From: DASPWW01 sp035637595
GTDB taxonomy: Bacteria; Actinomycetota; Thermoleophilia; Solirubrobacterales; 70-9
Assembly (NCBI GenBank): GCA_035637595.1
Contig: DASPWW010000028.1
Coordinates: 1 to 64,000 of the forward strand
Direction: 5' to 3'
Length of the DNA stretch: 64,000 bases
The stretch's first letter is position 1. Each line of letters opens with the position of its first letter. Below are positions 41,061 to 51,065 of the stretch, in pieces. Under the pieces are notes generated by a model. That model searched no databases. It saw nothing but the letters and a program-made list of their open reading frames with translations, and was not told the origin of the DNA. Both the position numbers and the translations under genes were made by a program.

Positions 41061-43283
41061 CTACTGGGGGTCGACATCGACGCTCAGCGCGCTCGCTCGC
41101 AGCGCGCGCGCGGTCGCCAGCCCCTCGATCGCCTCGCGAACCGCGGTCACGATCGCGCCGCGGTCGGCGGCCTTGACCAGAAGCTGGCGGCGGTGGCGTC
41201 CGCGGACGCGAAACCTCGGCGCCGGGCCGAGCAGCTCGGCCCCGGCGGACAGCGACGGCGCGAGCGCCGCATGGATGCGGCGGGCGTCGCCCTCGACCCC
41301 CGCCGGGTCGACCCCGGCGACCTCGATCCGGACGAGGTGCGAGAAGGGTGGATAGCTCAGCCGGCGGCGGCGCTCGAGCTCGGCGGCGACGAAGCCGGCC
41401 GCGTCGTGGCTTGCCGCGGCGCGGATCGCGTCGGCGCCCGGGGCCAGGGTCTGGACCAGGACGCGCCCCCCCGCATCCCCCCTTCCGCTTCGGCCGGCGA
41501 GCTGGGAGACGAGCGCGAAGGTGCGCTCCTCGGCGCGGAAGTCGGGGAATCGAAGCGTCGCATCGGCATCGAGCACCACGCTCAGCGAGACGTCGGCGAA
41601 ATCGTGGCCCTTGGCGACCATCTGGGTCCCGACCAGAACCCCCGCCGGCGCCCGCTGGAAGGCGGCAAGGATGTCGAGGTGCGAGTCCGCCGGCGCCGCG
41701 CTGTCGGAGTCGAGCCGGAAGACGGGTAGCGGGTGTATGAGGCGGGCGATCAGGTCCTCGACGCGCTCGGTCCCCGCCCCGGCGCGCGCCAGGGTCACCG
41801 ATCCGCATTCGGGACAGGCGTCCGGAGCCTGCTCGGCGTGGCCGCAGTGATGGCAGACCAGGCGCCCGTCGCGTCTATGGATGACGAGCGAGACGTCACA
41901 CGACGGGCAGCCCCATGAATGCCCGCACGAACGGCACGAGAGGTGGGGCGACCAGCCGCGGCGGTTGAGCAGCACGATCGCCTTGCCGCGCCCGCTGCGC
42001 AGCCCCTCGAGCGCTTCGGTCGTCCTGGCGTGAAGCGGGCCGCCGCGCCGATCGGCGCCGCGCATGTCGAGGACCTCGACCGCCGGCATGGCGCGCCCGT
42101 CGACCCGGTCCGGGAGCTCCAACCGCTCGAGCTCGATCCAGCTCTCGGGCCGCGGCGTCGCCGTGCCGGCGACCACGACCGCGCCGCACTCGGCGGCGCG
42201 GCGGCGAGCGACGTGGCGTGCGTCGTAGCGCGGGTCGCCCTCCTGCTTGTAGCCGGAATCGTGCTCCTCGTCGATGACGAGCAGCCCGAGATCGCGCACC
42301 GGGGCGAAGACCGCGGACCGGGGTCCGACGCAGACCCGCGCCTCACCCGAGCGCAGCCGCCGCCACTCGTCATAGCGGGTGCCCGCCCCGAGCCGGGAGT
42401 GAAGCAGCGCCACCGTGTCTCCGAAGCGCTCCCGGAAGCGGGTCACCGTCTGGGGGGTGAGCGCGATCTCGGGCACGAGGACGATGACGCCGCGCCCGCG
42501 TGCGATCGCCGCCTCGGCGGCCGCCAGGTAGACCTCGGTCTTGCCGGAGCCGGTCACGCCATGGAGCAGGAAGCGACGGCTGCCGGCGTCCGGTTCGCCG
42601 AGCGCCGCCGCGATCGTCCGCGCGGCGCGAGCCTGGTCCGCTGTCAAGGTGACGTCGCGCGGGCGCTCCCCGATCGACCGCATGCTCGGGCGCCGGCGCG
42701 ACTCGGACTCGACGAGCCGCACCAGGCCCCGCTGCTTGAGCCGCCGCAGCGTTGCGCGGTCGGCGCCGCACGCCGCGGCGAGCTGCGCCGCAGCGAGGCC
42801 GCTCCCTTCGCCGCTTCTCGACTCCCGGGCGGCGGCGAGCGCGTCGAGCACGGCGCGCTGTCGCGAGCCCAGCCGTGCGCCGTCGTCCAATGCCTCGCGC
42901 CCGTCCACTGTCAGCTCGGCGCGCAGCTCGACCCGGGGCCGGGTGCGCCGCCCGCTCGAACCGGTGCCCGTTCCGGGCGGCAGGACGAGCTCCAGCCCCC
43001 GCGCCGGGGTCGAGCAGTACTCGCGACCAACCCAGAGGCCGAGTCGCACGAGCTCCGCCGGCACACCCGCCTCCAACGCCTCGATCGGCTCGGCGAGGCG
43101 CCCGGGCGGAAGCTCGCTGCGATCGGCGAGCTCGACCACCACGCCGAGCACGCGGCGACGCCCGAACGGCACCAGCAGCACGCTGCCGACTCCCACGCCC
43201 TCCATCTCGGCGGGGAGCCTGTAGTCGAACGGCCCGCGCAGCGCACGGGCGGTCGTCAGGGGCTCGACCTTCGCGATCGCCAT
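41061..43283 (-). CDS. priA: Primosomal protein N' (PriA) helicase-family protein
   Basis: PriA (740 residues) restarts collapsed replication forks. The N-terminal 3'-DNA-binding domain is followed by helicase motifs: GVTGSGKTEVYL (Walker A, about 265-276), VIDEEHDSGYKQEGDPRYDAR, GTATPRPES, and the zinc region CRSCGHSWGCPSC, CHHCGH, CPECG (eight cysteines, about 465-510). Later come VGTQMVAKGHDF and QLAGRSGRGD. Unlike many actinobacterial PriA proteins, the Walker A lysine and DEEH box are both kept, so it should be an active helicase. ATG at 43281-43283. Confidence 0.95.
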   Translation of the reverse strand: MAIAKVEPLTTARALRGPFDYRLPAEMEGVGVGSVLLVPFGRRRVLGVVVELADRSELPPGRLAEPIEALEAGVPAELVRLGLWVGREYCSTPARGLELVLPPGTGTGSSGRRTRPRVELRAELTVDGREALDDGARLGSRQRAVLDALAAARESRSGEGSGLAAAQLAAACGADRATLRRLKQRGLVRLVESESRRRPSMRSIGERPRDVTLTADQARAARTIAAALGEPDAGSRRFLLHGVTGSGKTEVYLAAAEAAIARGRGVIVLVPEIALTPQTVTRFRERFGDTVALLHSRLGAGTRYDEWRRLRSGEARVCVGPRSAVFAPVRDLGLLVIDEEHDSGYKQEGDPRYDARHVARRRAAECGAVVVAGTATPRPESWIELERLELPDRVDGRAMPAVEVLDMRGADRRGGPLHARTTEALEGLRSGRGKAIVLLNRRGWSPHLSCRSCGHSWGCPSCDVSLVIHRRDGRLVCHHCGHAEQAPDACPECGSVTLARAGAGTERVEDLIARLIHPLPVFRLDSDSAAPADSHLDILAAFQRAPAGVLVGTQMVAKGHDFADVSLSVVLDADATLRFPDFRAEERTFALVSQLAGRSGRGDAGGRVLVQTLAPGADAIRAAASHDAAGFVAAELERRRRLSYPPFSHLVRIEVAGVDPAGVEGDARRIHAALAPSLSAGAELLGPAPRFRVRGRHRRQLLVKAADRGAIVTAVREAIEGLATARALRASALSVDVDPQ

Positions 43284-43323
43284 CCCGCCAAGGTAGGTGC
43301 GGCGGCGGACGCCGGGTGGGCGT

Positions 43324-45051
43324 ATGCTCACTTGCAGGGGGAACTTGATCCTCAGCCTCGGCCTCAGGCAACGACAGCGCTTTGCCCGCTCATCACTGCT
43401 GGCGATCGTCGCTGCGCTGAGTCTCCCCGCCGGCGCGTCAGCCGCTGACACCTACGTGGACCGCGCGATCGGCGACGACAGCAATCCTTGCACCAGCCCC
43501 GCCGCGCCCTGCCAGAACATCGGCGGCGCCACGGGAGGAATCGCCAAGGCCGGCGCGGGCGACACCGTCCACGTCGCAGACCCGGCGGGGCCGCAGACCT
43601 ATGCCGAGACGCTCACCCTCGACAACGGCAAGTCCCTGGTCGCCGAGAGCCCCGACCCAACCGAGACGATCATCGACAACGGAGCCACCGCCTCGCCGGC
43701 CGTGACGGTGACCGGCACCACGGGCCTGCTGCGAGGATTCACCATCCGCTCCCAGCACCAGGCCGTCAGCCTCCAGTCCGGCGCGACGATCACCGGCAAC
43801 GTCTTCGACAGCTCGACCCTGCCGGGCGGCCCCGACAACGCTGACGTCAACGTCACCTCCGGGGCGGGCTCTCCCACAATCACGGGCAACGCCTTCAGCG
43901 ATTCGAGCTCCGACGACCAGACAGCCCTGTCGTCAGTCGCGACAGGGTCTCTCGTAGTCACGCAGAACTCGTTCAGCGGATTCCTCCGCGCCGTGAGCGT
44001 CGCCTCTTCGTCCCCGACCACGGCCACGATCTCCCAGAACGTGATCACGGCTACGCACGGCACCGCCTTCGCCGGCGTCGGGATCAGGGTCGGTCAGGGC
44101 ATAACGGCGACGGTGACCGGAAACTCCCTGTTCGCCGCGGGAACCGGCTCGACCACAGGGATCGGGGTGTTCCAGGGTTCCCTGTCGCCCAACGCCGGGG
44201 CAAGCCTGAGACGCAACGTGATCATCGGCCACACCTTCGGGGTCAACATCGGGAGCACCCTCGGCGCAGTGACACTGCAGGGCGACCTGGTCGCCAAGGC
44301 CACCGACAGCGGCATCACGGCGTTCGACGTCCTGGGGGCCGGTGGCGGCGACTTCACGGCGATCAACGTCACGTCGATCGACAGCGCCGTGTACGACATC
44401 AACCTCGGTAACGGGGCGGACGCGACACTCGACTCGATCATCGTCGGCGCCGGGGGCCTCAACCCCGCCATCAACGATCCCGCCACCGGCACCTGCTCGA
44501 TCAGCTTCTCGCGCGGCGACGGGAACGGCGACTGCGCCACCGGCTTCGTCACGACCGCCAACCCGATGTTCGTCGACCCCGCGGCCAACGATTACCACCT
44601 TCAAGCCGCCTCGCCGATGATCGACGCCGGCGACCCCGCCGACCCCGGCGGGGCGTTGGACCTCGACGGCGGCGCCCGAGCGCTCGACGGCGACTGCGAC
44701 GGGACTGCCCGCCGGGACATCGGCGCCGACGAATTCGTGCCGAACTGCCCTGAGCCTCCGTCCAACGGCGGCTCCGGCGACATCGACCCGCCCGAGACGA
44801 CGATCACGAAGCGGCCCAAGGACAAGACCAAGAAGAAGTCCGCGACGTTCGAGTTCAGCTCCGACGAGCCGGGCTCGAGCTTCCAGTGCAGCCTCGACGA
44901 CGGTCCGTTTCAGCCCTGCAGCTCGCCCGACACGCTGAAGGTCAAGAAGGGCAAGCACTCCTTCGAGGTCCGGGCCACCGACGCGGCGGGCAACGCGGAC
45001 CCGACTCCCGCCGCCGACGCCTGGAAGGTGAAGAAGAAAAAGAACAAGTAG
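43324..45051 (+). CDS. Exported beta-helix protein with polybasic Ig cassette (cassette protein 9)
   Basis: A 575-residue predicted exported protein. The signal peptide ends near LPAGASAADTYVD. A right-handed beta-helix (about 45-450) shows GKSLVAESPDPTETIIDNGA, GLLRGFTIRSQHQAVSLQSGATITGNV and the closing MFVDPAANDYHLQAASPMIDAGDP and DIGADEF. The last ~90 residues are the cassette: KRPKDKTKKK, FQCSLDDGPFQPC, KVKKGKHSFEVRATDAAGN, tail KVKKKKNK. The ATG at 43324 is chosen; a TTG seven codons in, after AGGGGGAAC, is an alternative. It is divergent from priA. Confidence 0.82.
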   Translation: MLTCRGNLILSLGLRQRQRFARSSLLAIVAALSLPAGASAADTYVDRAIGDDSNPCTSPAAPCQNIGGATGGIAKAGAGDTVHVADPAGPQTYAETLTLDNGKSLVAESPDPTETIIDNGATASPAVTVTGTTGLLRGFTIRSQHQAVSLQSGATITGNVFDSSTLPGGPDNADVNVTSGAGSPTITGNAFSDSSSDDQTALSSVATGSLVVTQNSFSGFLRAVSVASSSPTTATISQNVITATHGTAFAGVGIRVGQGITATVTGNSLFAAGTGSTTGIGVFQGSLSPNAGASLRRNVIIGHTFGVNIGSTLGAVTLQGDLVAKATDSGITAFDVLGAGGGDFTAINVTSIDSAVYDINLGNGADATLDSIIVGAGGLNPAINDPATGTCSISFSRGDGNGDCATGFVTTANPMFVDPAANDYHLQAASPMIDAGDPADPGGALDLDGGARALDGDCDGTARRDIGADEFVPNCPEPPSNGGSGDIDPPETTITKRPKDKTKKKSATFEFSSDEPGSSFQCSLDDGPFQPCSSPDTLKVKKGKHSFEVRATDAAGNADPTPAADAWKVKKKKNK

Positions 45052-45069
45052 GGTCGCCCACCAGGGCAT

Positions 45070-45651
45070 ATGCTTCGCGCCGTGGCGCTGAAGCCGGGCC
45101 CCGGCGAGCAGACGATCTTCAAGGGCCACCCGTCGTGGCGCTCCATCCTCGGGTTCTACTTCAAGGGTCTGGTGATCACGGCGCTCGTCGCCGCGGTCAT
45201 CGCGCTCGTGACGCGCCTGCTCGGCGACGAGGTCAACAAGGCGCTGGTCATCCTCGTCCTGCTGATCGGGATCGGGGTCACGATCCTCGCCGGGTTCATC
45301 AAGCGCGTCGCGACCACCTACACGATCACCAACCGCCGGCTGCACATAAAGCGCGGAATCGTCTCTCGCGAGATCCAGGAGACGCGGCTGGAGCGCGTTC
45401 AGAACGTCAACTACAGCCAGTCCGTCTACCAGCGCGTGATGCAGATCGGTGACGTCGACTTCGACACCGCGGCGGGCGACGACTACAACTTCGTCTTCTC
45501 CGGCGTCGGCGATCCCGAGGACGTCGTCCACGAGGTCGGCCGCGCGACCCAGACCTCGGGCGCCGGGATCGGCGAGCCCGACGAGCAGCGCGCAACGCCG
45601 CCGGCGGGGAGCGGCGACGGACAGACCAGGGCCGAGGAGCCTCGGGCCTAG
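45070..45651 (+). CDS. Bacterial PH-domain membrane protein (YdbS-like)
   Basis: A 193-residue protein with a short cytoplasmic start, two membrane segments (LVITALVAAVIALVTRLLG, LVILVLLIGIGVTILAGFI) and a bPH2-type PH domain with TTYTITNRRLHIKRGIVSREIQETRLERVQNVNYSQS, the most conserved part of the family. The C-terminal ~40 residues are disordered. Role unknown; such proteins are often stress-related membrane components. It follows the beta-helix gene by 18 bases. The 105 bases after it hold a weak promoter (TATCTT at about 45743) and no gene. Confidence 0.8.
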   Translation: MLRAVALKPGPGEQTIFKGHPSWRSILGFYFKGLVITALVAAVIALVTRLLGDEVNKALVILVLLIGIGVTILAGFIKRVATTYTITNRRLHIKRGIVSREIQETRLERVQNVNYSQSVYQRVMQIGDVDFDTAAGDDYNFVFSGVGDPEDVVHEVGRATQTSGAGIGEPDEQRATPPAGSGDGQTRAEEPRA

Positions 45652-45756
45652 GCAGACGTATTGACTTGCCAGCCCCCACGGCCGCGTTCAGGTTCGTAGG
45701 GAGCGGGCCGAGCCGATCGTCGCAACCCCGCGCGAAGTAGGGGTATCTTCGACGCT

Positions 45757-47808
45757 GTGGGGAGTTGGGATAGACCACGGGTGTTGGGGCTTGTCGCGTT
45801 CCTGCTCGCGGTCCTGGGCGGCACGACGGACGCGGCAGCCGTGGTGCCAGACCCGACGTTCGGCACCGGCGGCATCGTCACGACGCCGATCGGTCCGACG
45901 GCAGGCGACGAGGACGCTGCCTACGCGATGGCGATCGAGCCGAGCAGCGGCAAGATCGTGCTCGCCGGTACGTCCGAGGGCGGCGATGAGTTCGCGGTCG
46001 CCCGCTACAACGCCAACGGCAGTCTCGACACGAGCTTCAGCACGGACGGCATCGTCACAACCGACATCTCGGGGCCGATCGCGATGACCTCCGGCGCCGA
46101 CGAAGGGCGCGCCGTCGTCATCCAGCCGGACGGCAAGATCGTCGTCGCGGGGTTCGCCGATGCGATTCCCAGCAGCGACGGGCTCGGGGCCGACTTCGCC
46201 CTGGTCCGCTACAACGCCGACGGCAGCCTCGACACGAACGCCGATGCCGATCCCGGCACCGACTTCGGGGGCGACGGCAAGGTCACGACCACAGTCGGCG
46301 CCTTCGACTCCGCCGCCTACGCGCTCGCCCGCCAGGCTGACGGCAAGCTCGTCGCCGCGGGCCAGAGCTCGGCGGGGAGTCACTTCGACTTCGCGCTCGT
46401 CCGCTACAACGGCGACGGCACCCTGGACACGAACGCCGACGCTGATCCCGGTACGCACTTCGACACCGACGGCGAGGCGACAACGGACTTCGCCGGGGTG
46501 TCCGCCAACGACGCAGCGAACGCCGTCGCGATCCAGTCCGACGGCAAGATCGTGGCTGCCGGGTACTCGAACACCGGGGCGAGCGGCGTGAGCGATGACT
46601 TCGCGCTCGCGCGCTACAACGCGAACGGGAGCCTCGACACGAACACGGACGCCGATCCCACCGTCGATTTCGGCGGCGACGGCAAGGTGACCACGCCGAT
46701 CAGTACCCAGACGACCTTCAACCAGGATCGGGCCAACGCGCTCGCGATCCAGACCAACGGCAAGTTGATCGCAGCCGGTTCGTCCCAGGTGACGCCGACA
46801 GAAGAGTTCGCCCTGGCGCGCTACAACGCCGACGGCAGCCTTGACACGGACGCCGATGCCGATCCCGGCACCGATTTCAGCGGTGACGGGATCGTGACCA
46901 CGAACGTCAGCCCGATCGGCAACACCAGCGTCGCCTACGGCGTCGCGATCCAGGCCGACGGCAAGCTCGTCGCGGCCGGTCGGGCCACCAACAGCGATTG
47001 CTGCACCTTCCACCGGGACTTCGGGCTGGCCCGCTACAACCCGAACGGCAGCCTCGACCCGACGTTCAGCGACGACGGCATCGCGACCACCGCGGTCGCA
47101 GCCGATCCGTTCGTCGACCTCGCGCGCACCGTCGCGATCCAGGTGGACGGCAAGATCGTCGCCGGGGGCTACGCGGACGTGGGCACGAGCTTCGAGGACT
47201 TCGACTTCGCGCTCGTCCGCTACATCGACGTGCCCCAGACGACGATCACCTCGGGTCCCACGGGCACTACCGGCAACACGACGCCGACGTTCGCCTTCGC
47301 CTCCGACGAGCCAGGGTCGACCTTCCAGTGCGCTCTCGACGGCGCTCCGCTCGGCGCGTGCTCGGGCCCCGGCGACACGCACACCCCCTCGAGCCCGCTC
47401 GCCGACGGCCCGCATCTGTTCACGGTGCGAGCAACCGATACCGACGGCAATGCCGACCCGACCCCCGCAACCCGGGCGTTCACCGTCGACACGCAGGGCC
47501 CCGTCATCCCCCCGCCGGGGAGCTCGACGAGCGACGCCGATCCGCCCGACACCACAATCACCAAGCGGCCCAAGGACAAGACCAGGAAGAAGTCCGCGAC
47601 GTTCGAGTTCAGCTCCGACGAGCCGGGTTCGAGCTTCGAGTGCAGCCTCGACGGCGGTCCGTTTCAGCCCTGCGGCTCGCCGGACGTGGTGAAGGTCAAG
47701 AAAGGCAAGCATCACTTCGAGGTCCGCGCCACCGACGCGGCCGGCAACGTCGAGCCGACGCCGGCCACGGACAGCTGGACCGTGAAGAAAAAGAAGAAGA
47801 AGCGGTAG
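45757..47808 (+). CDS. Exported delta-60 repeat protein with two Ig-like modules, the last a polybasic cassette (cassette protein 10)
   Basis: A 683-residue predicted exported protein from a GTG. After the signal peptide come about seven delta-60 repeats of the form GKIVVAG...DFALVRYNADGSLDT, a likely beta-propeller. Four repeats carry an extra NADADPGTDF-like acidic insert. Then comes a classical Ig-like module (SGPTGTTGNTTPTFAF, FQCALDGAPLGAC, LADGPHLFTVRATDTDGN) and straight after it the polybasic version (KRPKDKTRKK, FECSLDGGPFQPC, KVKKGKHHFEVRATDAAGN, tail KVKKKKKKR). Having both forms in one protein shows how the cassette differs from its relative. It converges on metK across a 10-base palindrome. 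Confidence 0.85.
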   Translation: MGSWDRPRVLGLVAFLLAVLGGTTDAAAVVPDPTFGTGGIVTTPIGPTAGDEDAAYAMAIEPSSGKIVLAGTSEGGDEFAVARYNANGSLDTSFSTDGIVTTDISGPIAMTSGADEGRAVVIQPDGKIVVAGFADAIPSSDGLGADFALVRYNADGSLDTNADADPGTDFGGDGKVTTTVGAFDSAAYALARQADGKLVAAGQSSAGSHFDFALVRYNGDGTLDTNADADPGTHFDTDGEATTDFAGVSANDAANAVAIQSDGKIVAAGYSNTGASGVSDDFALARYNANGSLDTNTDADPTVDFGGDGKVTTPISTQTTFNQDRANALAIQTNGKLIAAGSSQVTPTEEFALARYNADGSLDTDADADPGTDFSGDGIVTTNVSPIGNTSVAYGVAIQADGKLVAAGRATNSDCCTFHRDFGLARYNPNGSLDPTFSDDGIATTAVAADPFVDLARTVAIQVDGKIVAGGYADVGTSFEDFDFALVRYIDVPQTTITSGPTGTTGNTTPTFAFASDEPGSTFQCALDGAPLGACSGPGDTHTPSSPLADGPHLFTVRATDTDGNADPTPATRAFTVDTQGPVIPPPGSSTSDADPPDTTITKRPKDKTRKKSATFEFSSDEPGSSFECSLDGGPFQPCGSPDVVKVKKGKHHFEVRATDAAGNVEPTPATDSWTVKKKKKKR

Positions 47809-47812
47809 CCGG

Positions 47813-49072
47813 CTAGGAGACCTCGGCCGGCTGCTCGACCTCGAGCTTCGCGGCGCGGCGCAGCGCGGCGGCGCGATCGACGCGCTCCCACGTGAAGTCG
47901 TGATCGTCGCGGCCGAAATGGCCATATGCGGCCGTCTTCTGGTAGATCGGGCGGTGGAGGTCGAGGTCGCGCCGGATCGCCGCCGGTCGAAGGTCGAACT
48001 CGTCCTCGATGATCGCCGCGATCTCGACATCGGGGATCTTGCCGGTCCCATAGGTCTGGACCATCAGCGAGATCGGATGGGCGACCCCGATCGCGTAGGC
48101 GACCTGGACCTCGCAGCGATCGGCGAGCCCCGCGGCGACGACGTTCTTGGCCACGTAGCGGGCCGCGTAGGCAGCCGAGCGGTCGACCTTCGAGGGATCC
48201 TTGCCGGAGAACGCGCCGCCGCCGTGGCGGGCGGCGCCGCCGTAGGTGTCGACGATGATCTTGCGGCCCGTGAGACCGGCGTCGCCGACCGGCCCGCCGA
48301 TCACGAAGCGGCCCGTCGGGTTGACGAAGAAGTGATCCTTCGTGTTGAGCTTGCGCTCGTCGTAGAGCTCCGCCGGGAGGATGGGATGCACGACGTGCTC
48401 CCAGAGGTCGGGACGGATCAGGGTGTCGGCGTCCACCCCGTCCTTGTGCTGAGTCGAGATCAGGACCTTCTCGATCTCGATCGGCCGCCCGCTCTCGTAG
48501 CGGACCGTGACCTGCGTCTTGCCGTCGGGGCGAAGGTACGGCACGACATCGCCGCGTCTGACCTCGGCGAGCCGGTGGGCGAGCTTGTGCGCGAGCGAGA
48601 TCGGCAGTGGCATCAGCTCCGGCGTCTCGCGCGTCGCGTAGCCGAACATCATCCCCTGGTCGCCGGCCCCCGCGAGGTCGAGCTCATCGTCGTCGGCGGG
48701 ATCGGTTCGCGCCTCCAGCGCCTTGTCGACGCCCTGGGCGATGTCAGGTGACTGCTTGTCGATCGCGTTTATGACCGCACAGGAGTCGGCGGAGAAGCCG
48801 AGGTCCGCGTCCGTGTAGCCGATCTTGCGGATCGTCCGGCGCGCCACGTCGGGGATGTCCACGTAGGTCTCGGTCGTGATCTCGCCCGACACGACCACGA
48901 GCCCGGTGTTGACCAGGGTCTCGCACGCCACCCGGCCGTTGGGGTCATCAGCCATCACCGCGTCGAGGACGCCGTCGGAGATCTGATCGCAGATCTTGTC
49001 GGGGTGGCCCTCCGTGACGGATTCGGAGGTGAACAGGTGCTCGTTCTCGCCTAGCTTCTCGATCTCGCTCAT
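47813..49072 (-). CDS. metK: S-adenosylmethionine synthetase
   Basis: MetK (419 residues) makes SAM from ATP and methionine. Seen: FTSESVTEGHPDKICDQ at the start, GAGDQGMMFGYATRET, GRFVIGGPVGDAGLTGRKIIVDTYGG and GGGAFSGKDPSKVDRSAAY. Length is standard. Only 55 bases separate its start from the DUF3352 stop, with no room for a SAM riboswitch. In many actinobacteria metK lies near priA; here the two are separated by a 4.5-kb plus-strand island. Confidence 0.97.
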   Translation of the reverse strand: MSEIEKLGENEHLFTSESVTEGHPDKICDQISDGVLDAVMADDPNGRVACETLVNTGLVVVSGEITTETYVDIPDVARRTIRKIGYTDADLGFSADSCAVINAIDKQSPDIAQGVDKALEARTDPADDDELDLAGAGDQGMMFGYATRETPELMPLPISLAHKLAHRLAEVRRGDVVPYLRPDGKTQVTVRYESGRPIEIEKVLISTQHKDGVDADTLIRPDLWEHVVHPILPAELYDERKLNTKDHFFVNPTGRFVIGGPVGDAGLTGRKIIVDTYGGAARHGGGAFSGKDPSKVDRSAAYAARYVAKNVVAAGLADRCEVQVAYAIGVAHPISLMVQTYGTGKIPDVEIAAIIEDEFDLRPAAIRRDLDLHRPIYQKTAAYGHFGRDDHDFTWERVDRAAALRRAAKLEVEQPAEVS

Positions 49073-49127
49073 AGGCTCGCGAATGCTAGCCGGGTGGCGC
49101 CCGGCGTGCCCGGGAACGCGGCGAGCG

Positions 49128-50987
49128 TCAGCCCTCGACCGTGAGCCGCGCCTCTGTCTCGATGCCCGACTCGTCGCGGGTCACCGCGAGCCCCAGGCCC
49201 TCGAGCTTGCGGATCTCCGAAGCGAAAAGGGCATAGGCGGGGTCGGCACCGAGGCCCTGGCGCTCGGCGAGCGCGATCAGGTCGCCGACGTTGAGGTAGA
49301 GAAGCGCGGAGGGCTTGCCGGGGAGGTCATCGGTGGCCCGTTCGAAGCCGTCGGAGTCGCCGAGGTTGTCGTCGCCCGACTTGACCTGCTTGACGCCCGC
49401 CGGATCGGTCGCGACCACCAGCTTGTCGTCGAAGAGCGCGTAGGTCAGGTTGACGGTCGGCGATATGCGAAGACTGCGAGCCTGAACTCCCTCGATCTCC
49501 TCACCCTCGAACACCGGCGCCTGACCGCCCTCCTCCGGCTCGAGCGCCTCGGAGATCGGGATCTGGAGATCGGCAAGCGCCTTGCGAGCGCGCTCCTCGT
49601 CGACCTCGTCGGCTACGAAGCCGAGGTAGGGGACGCCCGCGAACGACAGCTCACCCGGCTCGGCCGGAAGAGGAGCCGGACCGCCTGGCTCGATCCCCGG
49701 CGGAGGCTCGGGCTCGTCCTCGCCTCCGCCGCCCTGATCTCCCTGCGCGGGTGGCGGCTCGATGCCGATCGCGGCCTCGCCGCCGAGCAACGGGAGCACC
49801 TCGCGCTGAAGATTCACCTTGCCCTCGTCCTCGAGCTGCTTGGAGAAGTCCTCGAAGCCGGCAACGAGGCCGGGGGCCTCAGCGGTGGCCTGGGCGAGCA
49901 GGGCCTTGATGCTGTCCTTGGGGTCGCCGAGCCCGAGGTAGACGAGGGCGCCGGAGCTGAGCTCGTCGGCGAGATTCGGCTCGAATGGCGGGAAGGCTTC
50001 GAAGAACCCCGGTGAGTTGCGCAGCCGCTCGGGATCGAGCAGGCTGTGGGAGTCGACCTCGATGCCGTCGCCGGTGACGGCGAGCGCCGCACCCGCGCCC
50101 AGCGTCGCGTCGGAGTTGACGAACGCCTCGAACCCACCGAGCGGCGCCCCGGCGCGGAACAGGTCCTCGGCGCCCTGCTCGGAGACGTATGCCGTGACCA
50201 GGCTGTCGTCGGGCAGCTCGTCGTCGATCTCCTCGGCCGGGCCGGAGTCCTCGAGCGAGCGCGAGCCCAGCCCGGCGTCGATGACACGCTCGACGGCGAG
50301 CTCGGTGCCGACGACGAGAAAGCCCTGGACGACCGCCGTGGAGACACCGCCGCGGGTGGTCACCGCGACGTCGCGGTAATCCGCGCTCTTGGTCCCCTTG
50401 CCGGTGAGCTGGTCGGCGAACCGCCGCGCGCCGGCCTCGTTTCCGACCTCGAGCAGCAGCGCCTGATCGATCTTCTTTCCCGTCGCGGGAACGAGCGCAA
50501 CCGCCGCCTCGCCGCCGAGCCACGGCCGGACATCACGCCCGTAGTCGATCCCCGCCCCCGCCGCCCCGGGCAGGCGAGCGACGAGCTGGCCCGTGAGCGA
50601 CGGCAGCCGGGCGGCGAGCGCCGCGGCGCGCTCGTACTGCTCGGTGTCGGGGTCGGTGTTGACGTGCACGTACAGCAGCGCGTCGCCGGGCACGAGCGCC
50701 GCAGCGTCGTCGGCAGGTGGGCAGCGATCGCCGCCGGGAAGCTGGCAGGGCAGCGCGGGCACGGCGAGCAGCACGAAGGTCGCCACCACGACCACAACCC
50801 CCGCTCCGATCGCGACGCGCCGGCGAACCCGCAACGAGAGCTCGAACCAGAGATGTCGAACTCGTGACCCGATCCAGGTCGGGATGCGGCGGGCCGCGAT
50901 CGCGAGGTCCTCGATCCGGTACCACACCCGCCGCGCTCTTCGGCGTATTCCGAGCAGCATGTCTTTGGACGAAGGCGGGCCGGGCAC
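49128..50987 (-). CDS. DUF3352 membrane-anchored protein
   Basis: A 619-residue protein with a basic cytoplasmic N terminus, one membrane segment (about 59-79, VAIGAGVVVVVATFVLLAVPA) and a large outer part: ALVPGDALLYVHVNTDPD, RPWLGGEAAVALVP, FLVVGTELAVERVIDAG, and a second half repeating the same fold (LLGGEAAIGI, YLGFVADEVDEERARKAL). This matches DUF3352, a two-lobed extracellular domain common in actinobacteria, of unknown function. An acidic proline-rich linker (about 415-450) lies between the lobes. Starts at GTG 50987 or ATG nine codons in. Confidence 0.8.
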   Translation of the reverse strand: MPGPPSSKDMLLGIRRRARRVWYRIEDLAIAARRIPTWIGSRVRHLWFELSLRVRRRVAIGAGVVVVVATFVLLAVPALPCQLPGGDRCPPADDAAALVPGDALLYVHVNTDPDTEQYERAAALAARLPSLTGQLVARLPGAAGAGIDYGRDVRPWLGGEAAVALVPATGKKIDQALLLEVGNEAGARRFADQLTGKGTKSADYRDVAVTTRGGVSTAVVQGFLVVGTELAVERVIDAGLGSRSLEDSGPAEEIDDELPDDSLVTAYVSEQGAEDLFRAGAPLGGFEAFVNSDATLGAGAALAVTGDGIEVDSHSLLDPERLRNSPGFFEAFPPFEPNLADELSSGALVYLGLGDPKDSIKALLAQATAEAPGLVAGFEDFSKQLEDEGKVNLQREVLPLLGGEAAIGIEPPPAQGDQGGGGEDEPEPPPGIEPGGPAPLPAEPGELSFAGVPYLGFVADEVDEERARKALADLQIPISEALEPEEGGQAPVFEGEEIEGVQARSLRISPTVNLTYALFDDKLVVATDPAGVKQVKSGDDNLGDSDGFERATDDLPGKPSALLYLNVGDLIALAERQGLGADPAYALFASEIRKLEGLGLAVTRDESGIETEARLTVEG

Positions 50988-51065
50988 GAGCGGCGGTTTA
51001 TAGCCGAACGCTCAGCGGTTCCAGCCGGTTCATCCGCCTCAGGTGGGCCTCGCAGGGAACGTTGT

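Noticed and set aside
47806..47815. TAGCCGGCTA palindrome between the delta-60 gene and metK as a regulatory site
   Set aside because: It is formed by the two facing TAG stop codons and four bases between; too short to claim more.
49073..49127. SAM riboswitch upstream of metK
   Set aside because: Only 55 bases separate metK from the preceding gene, and no SAM-box motif is seen.
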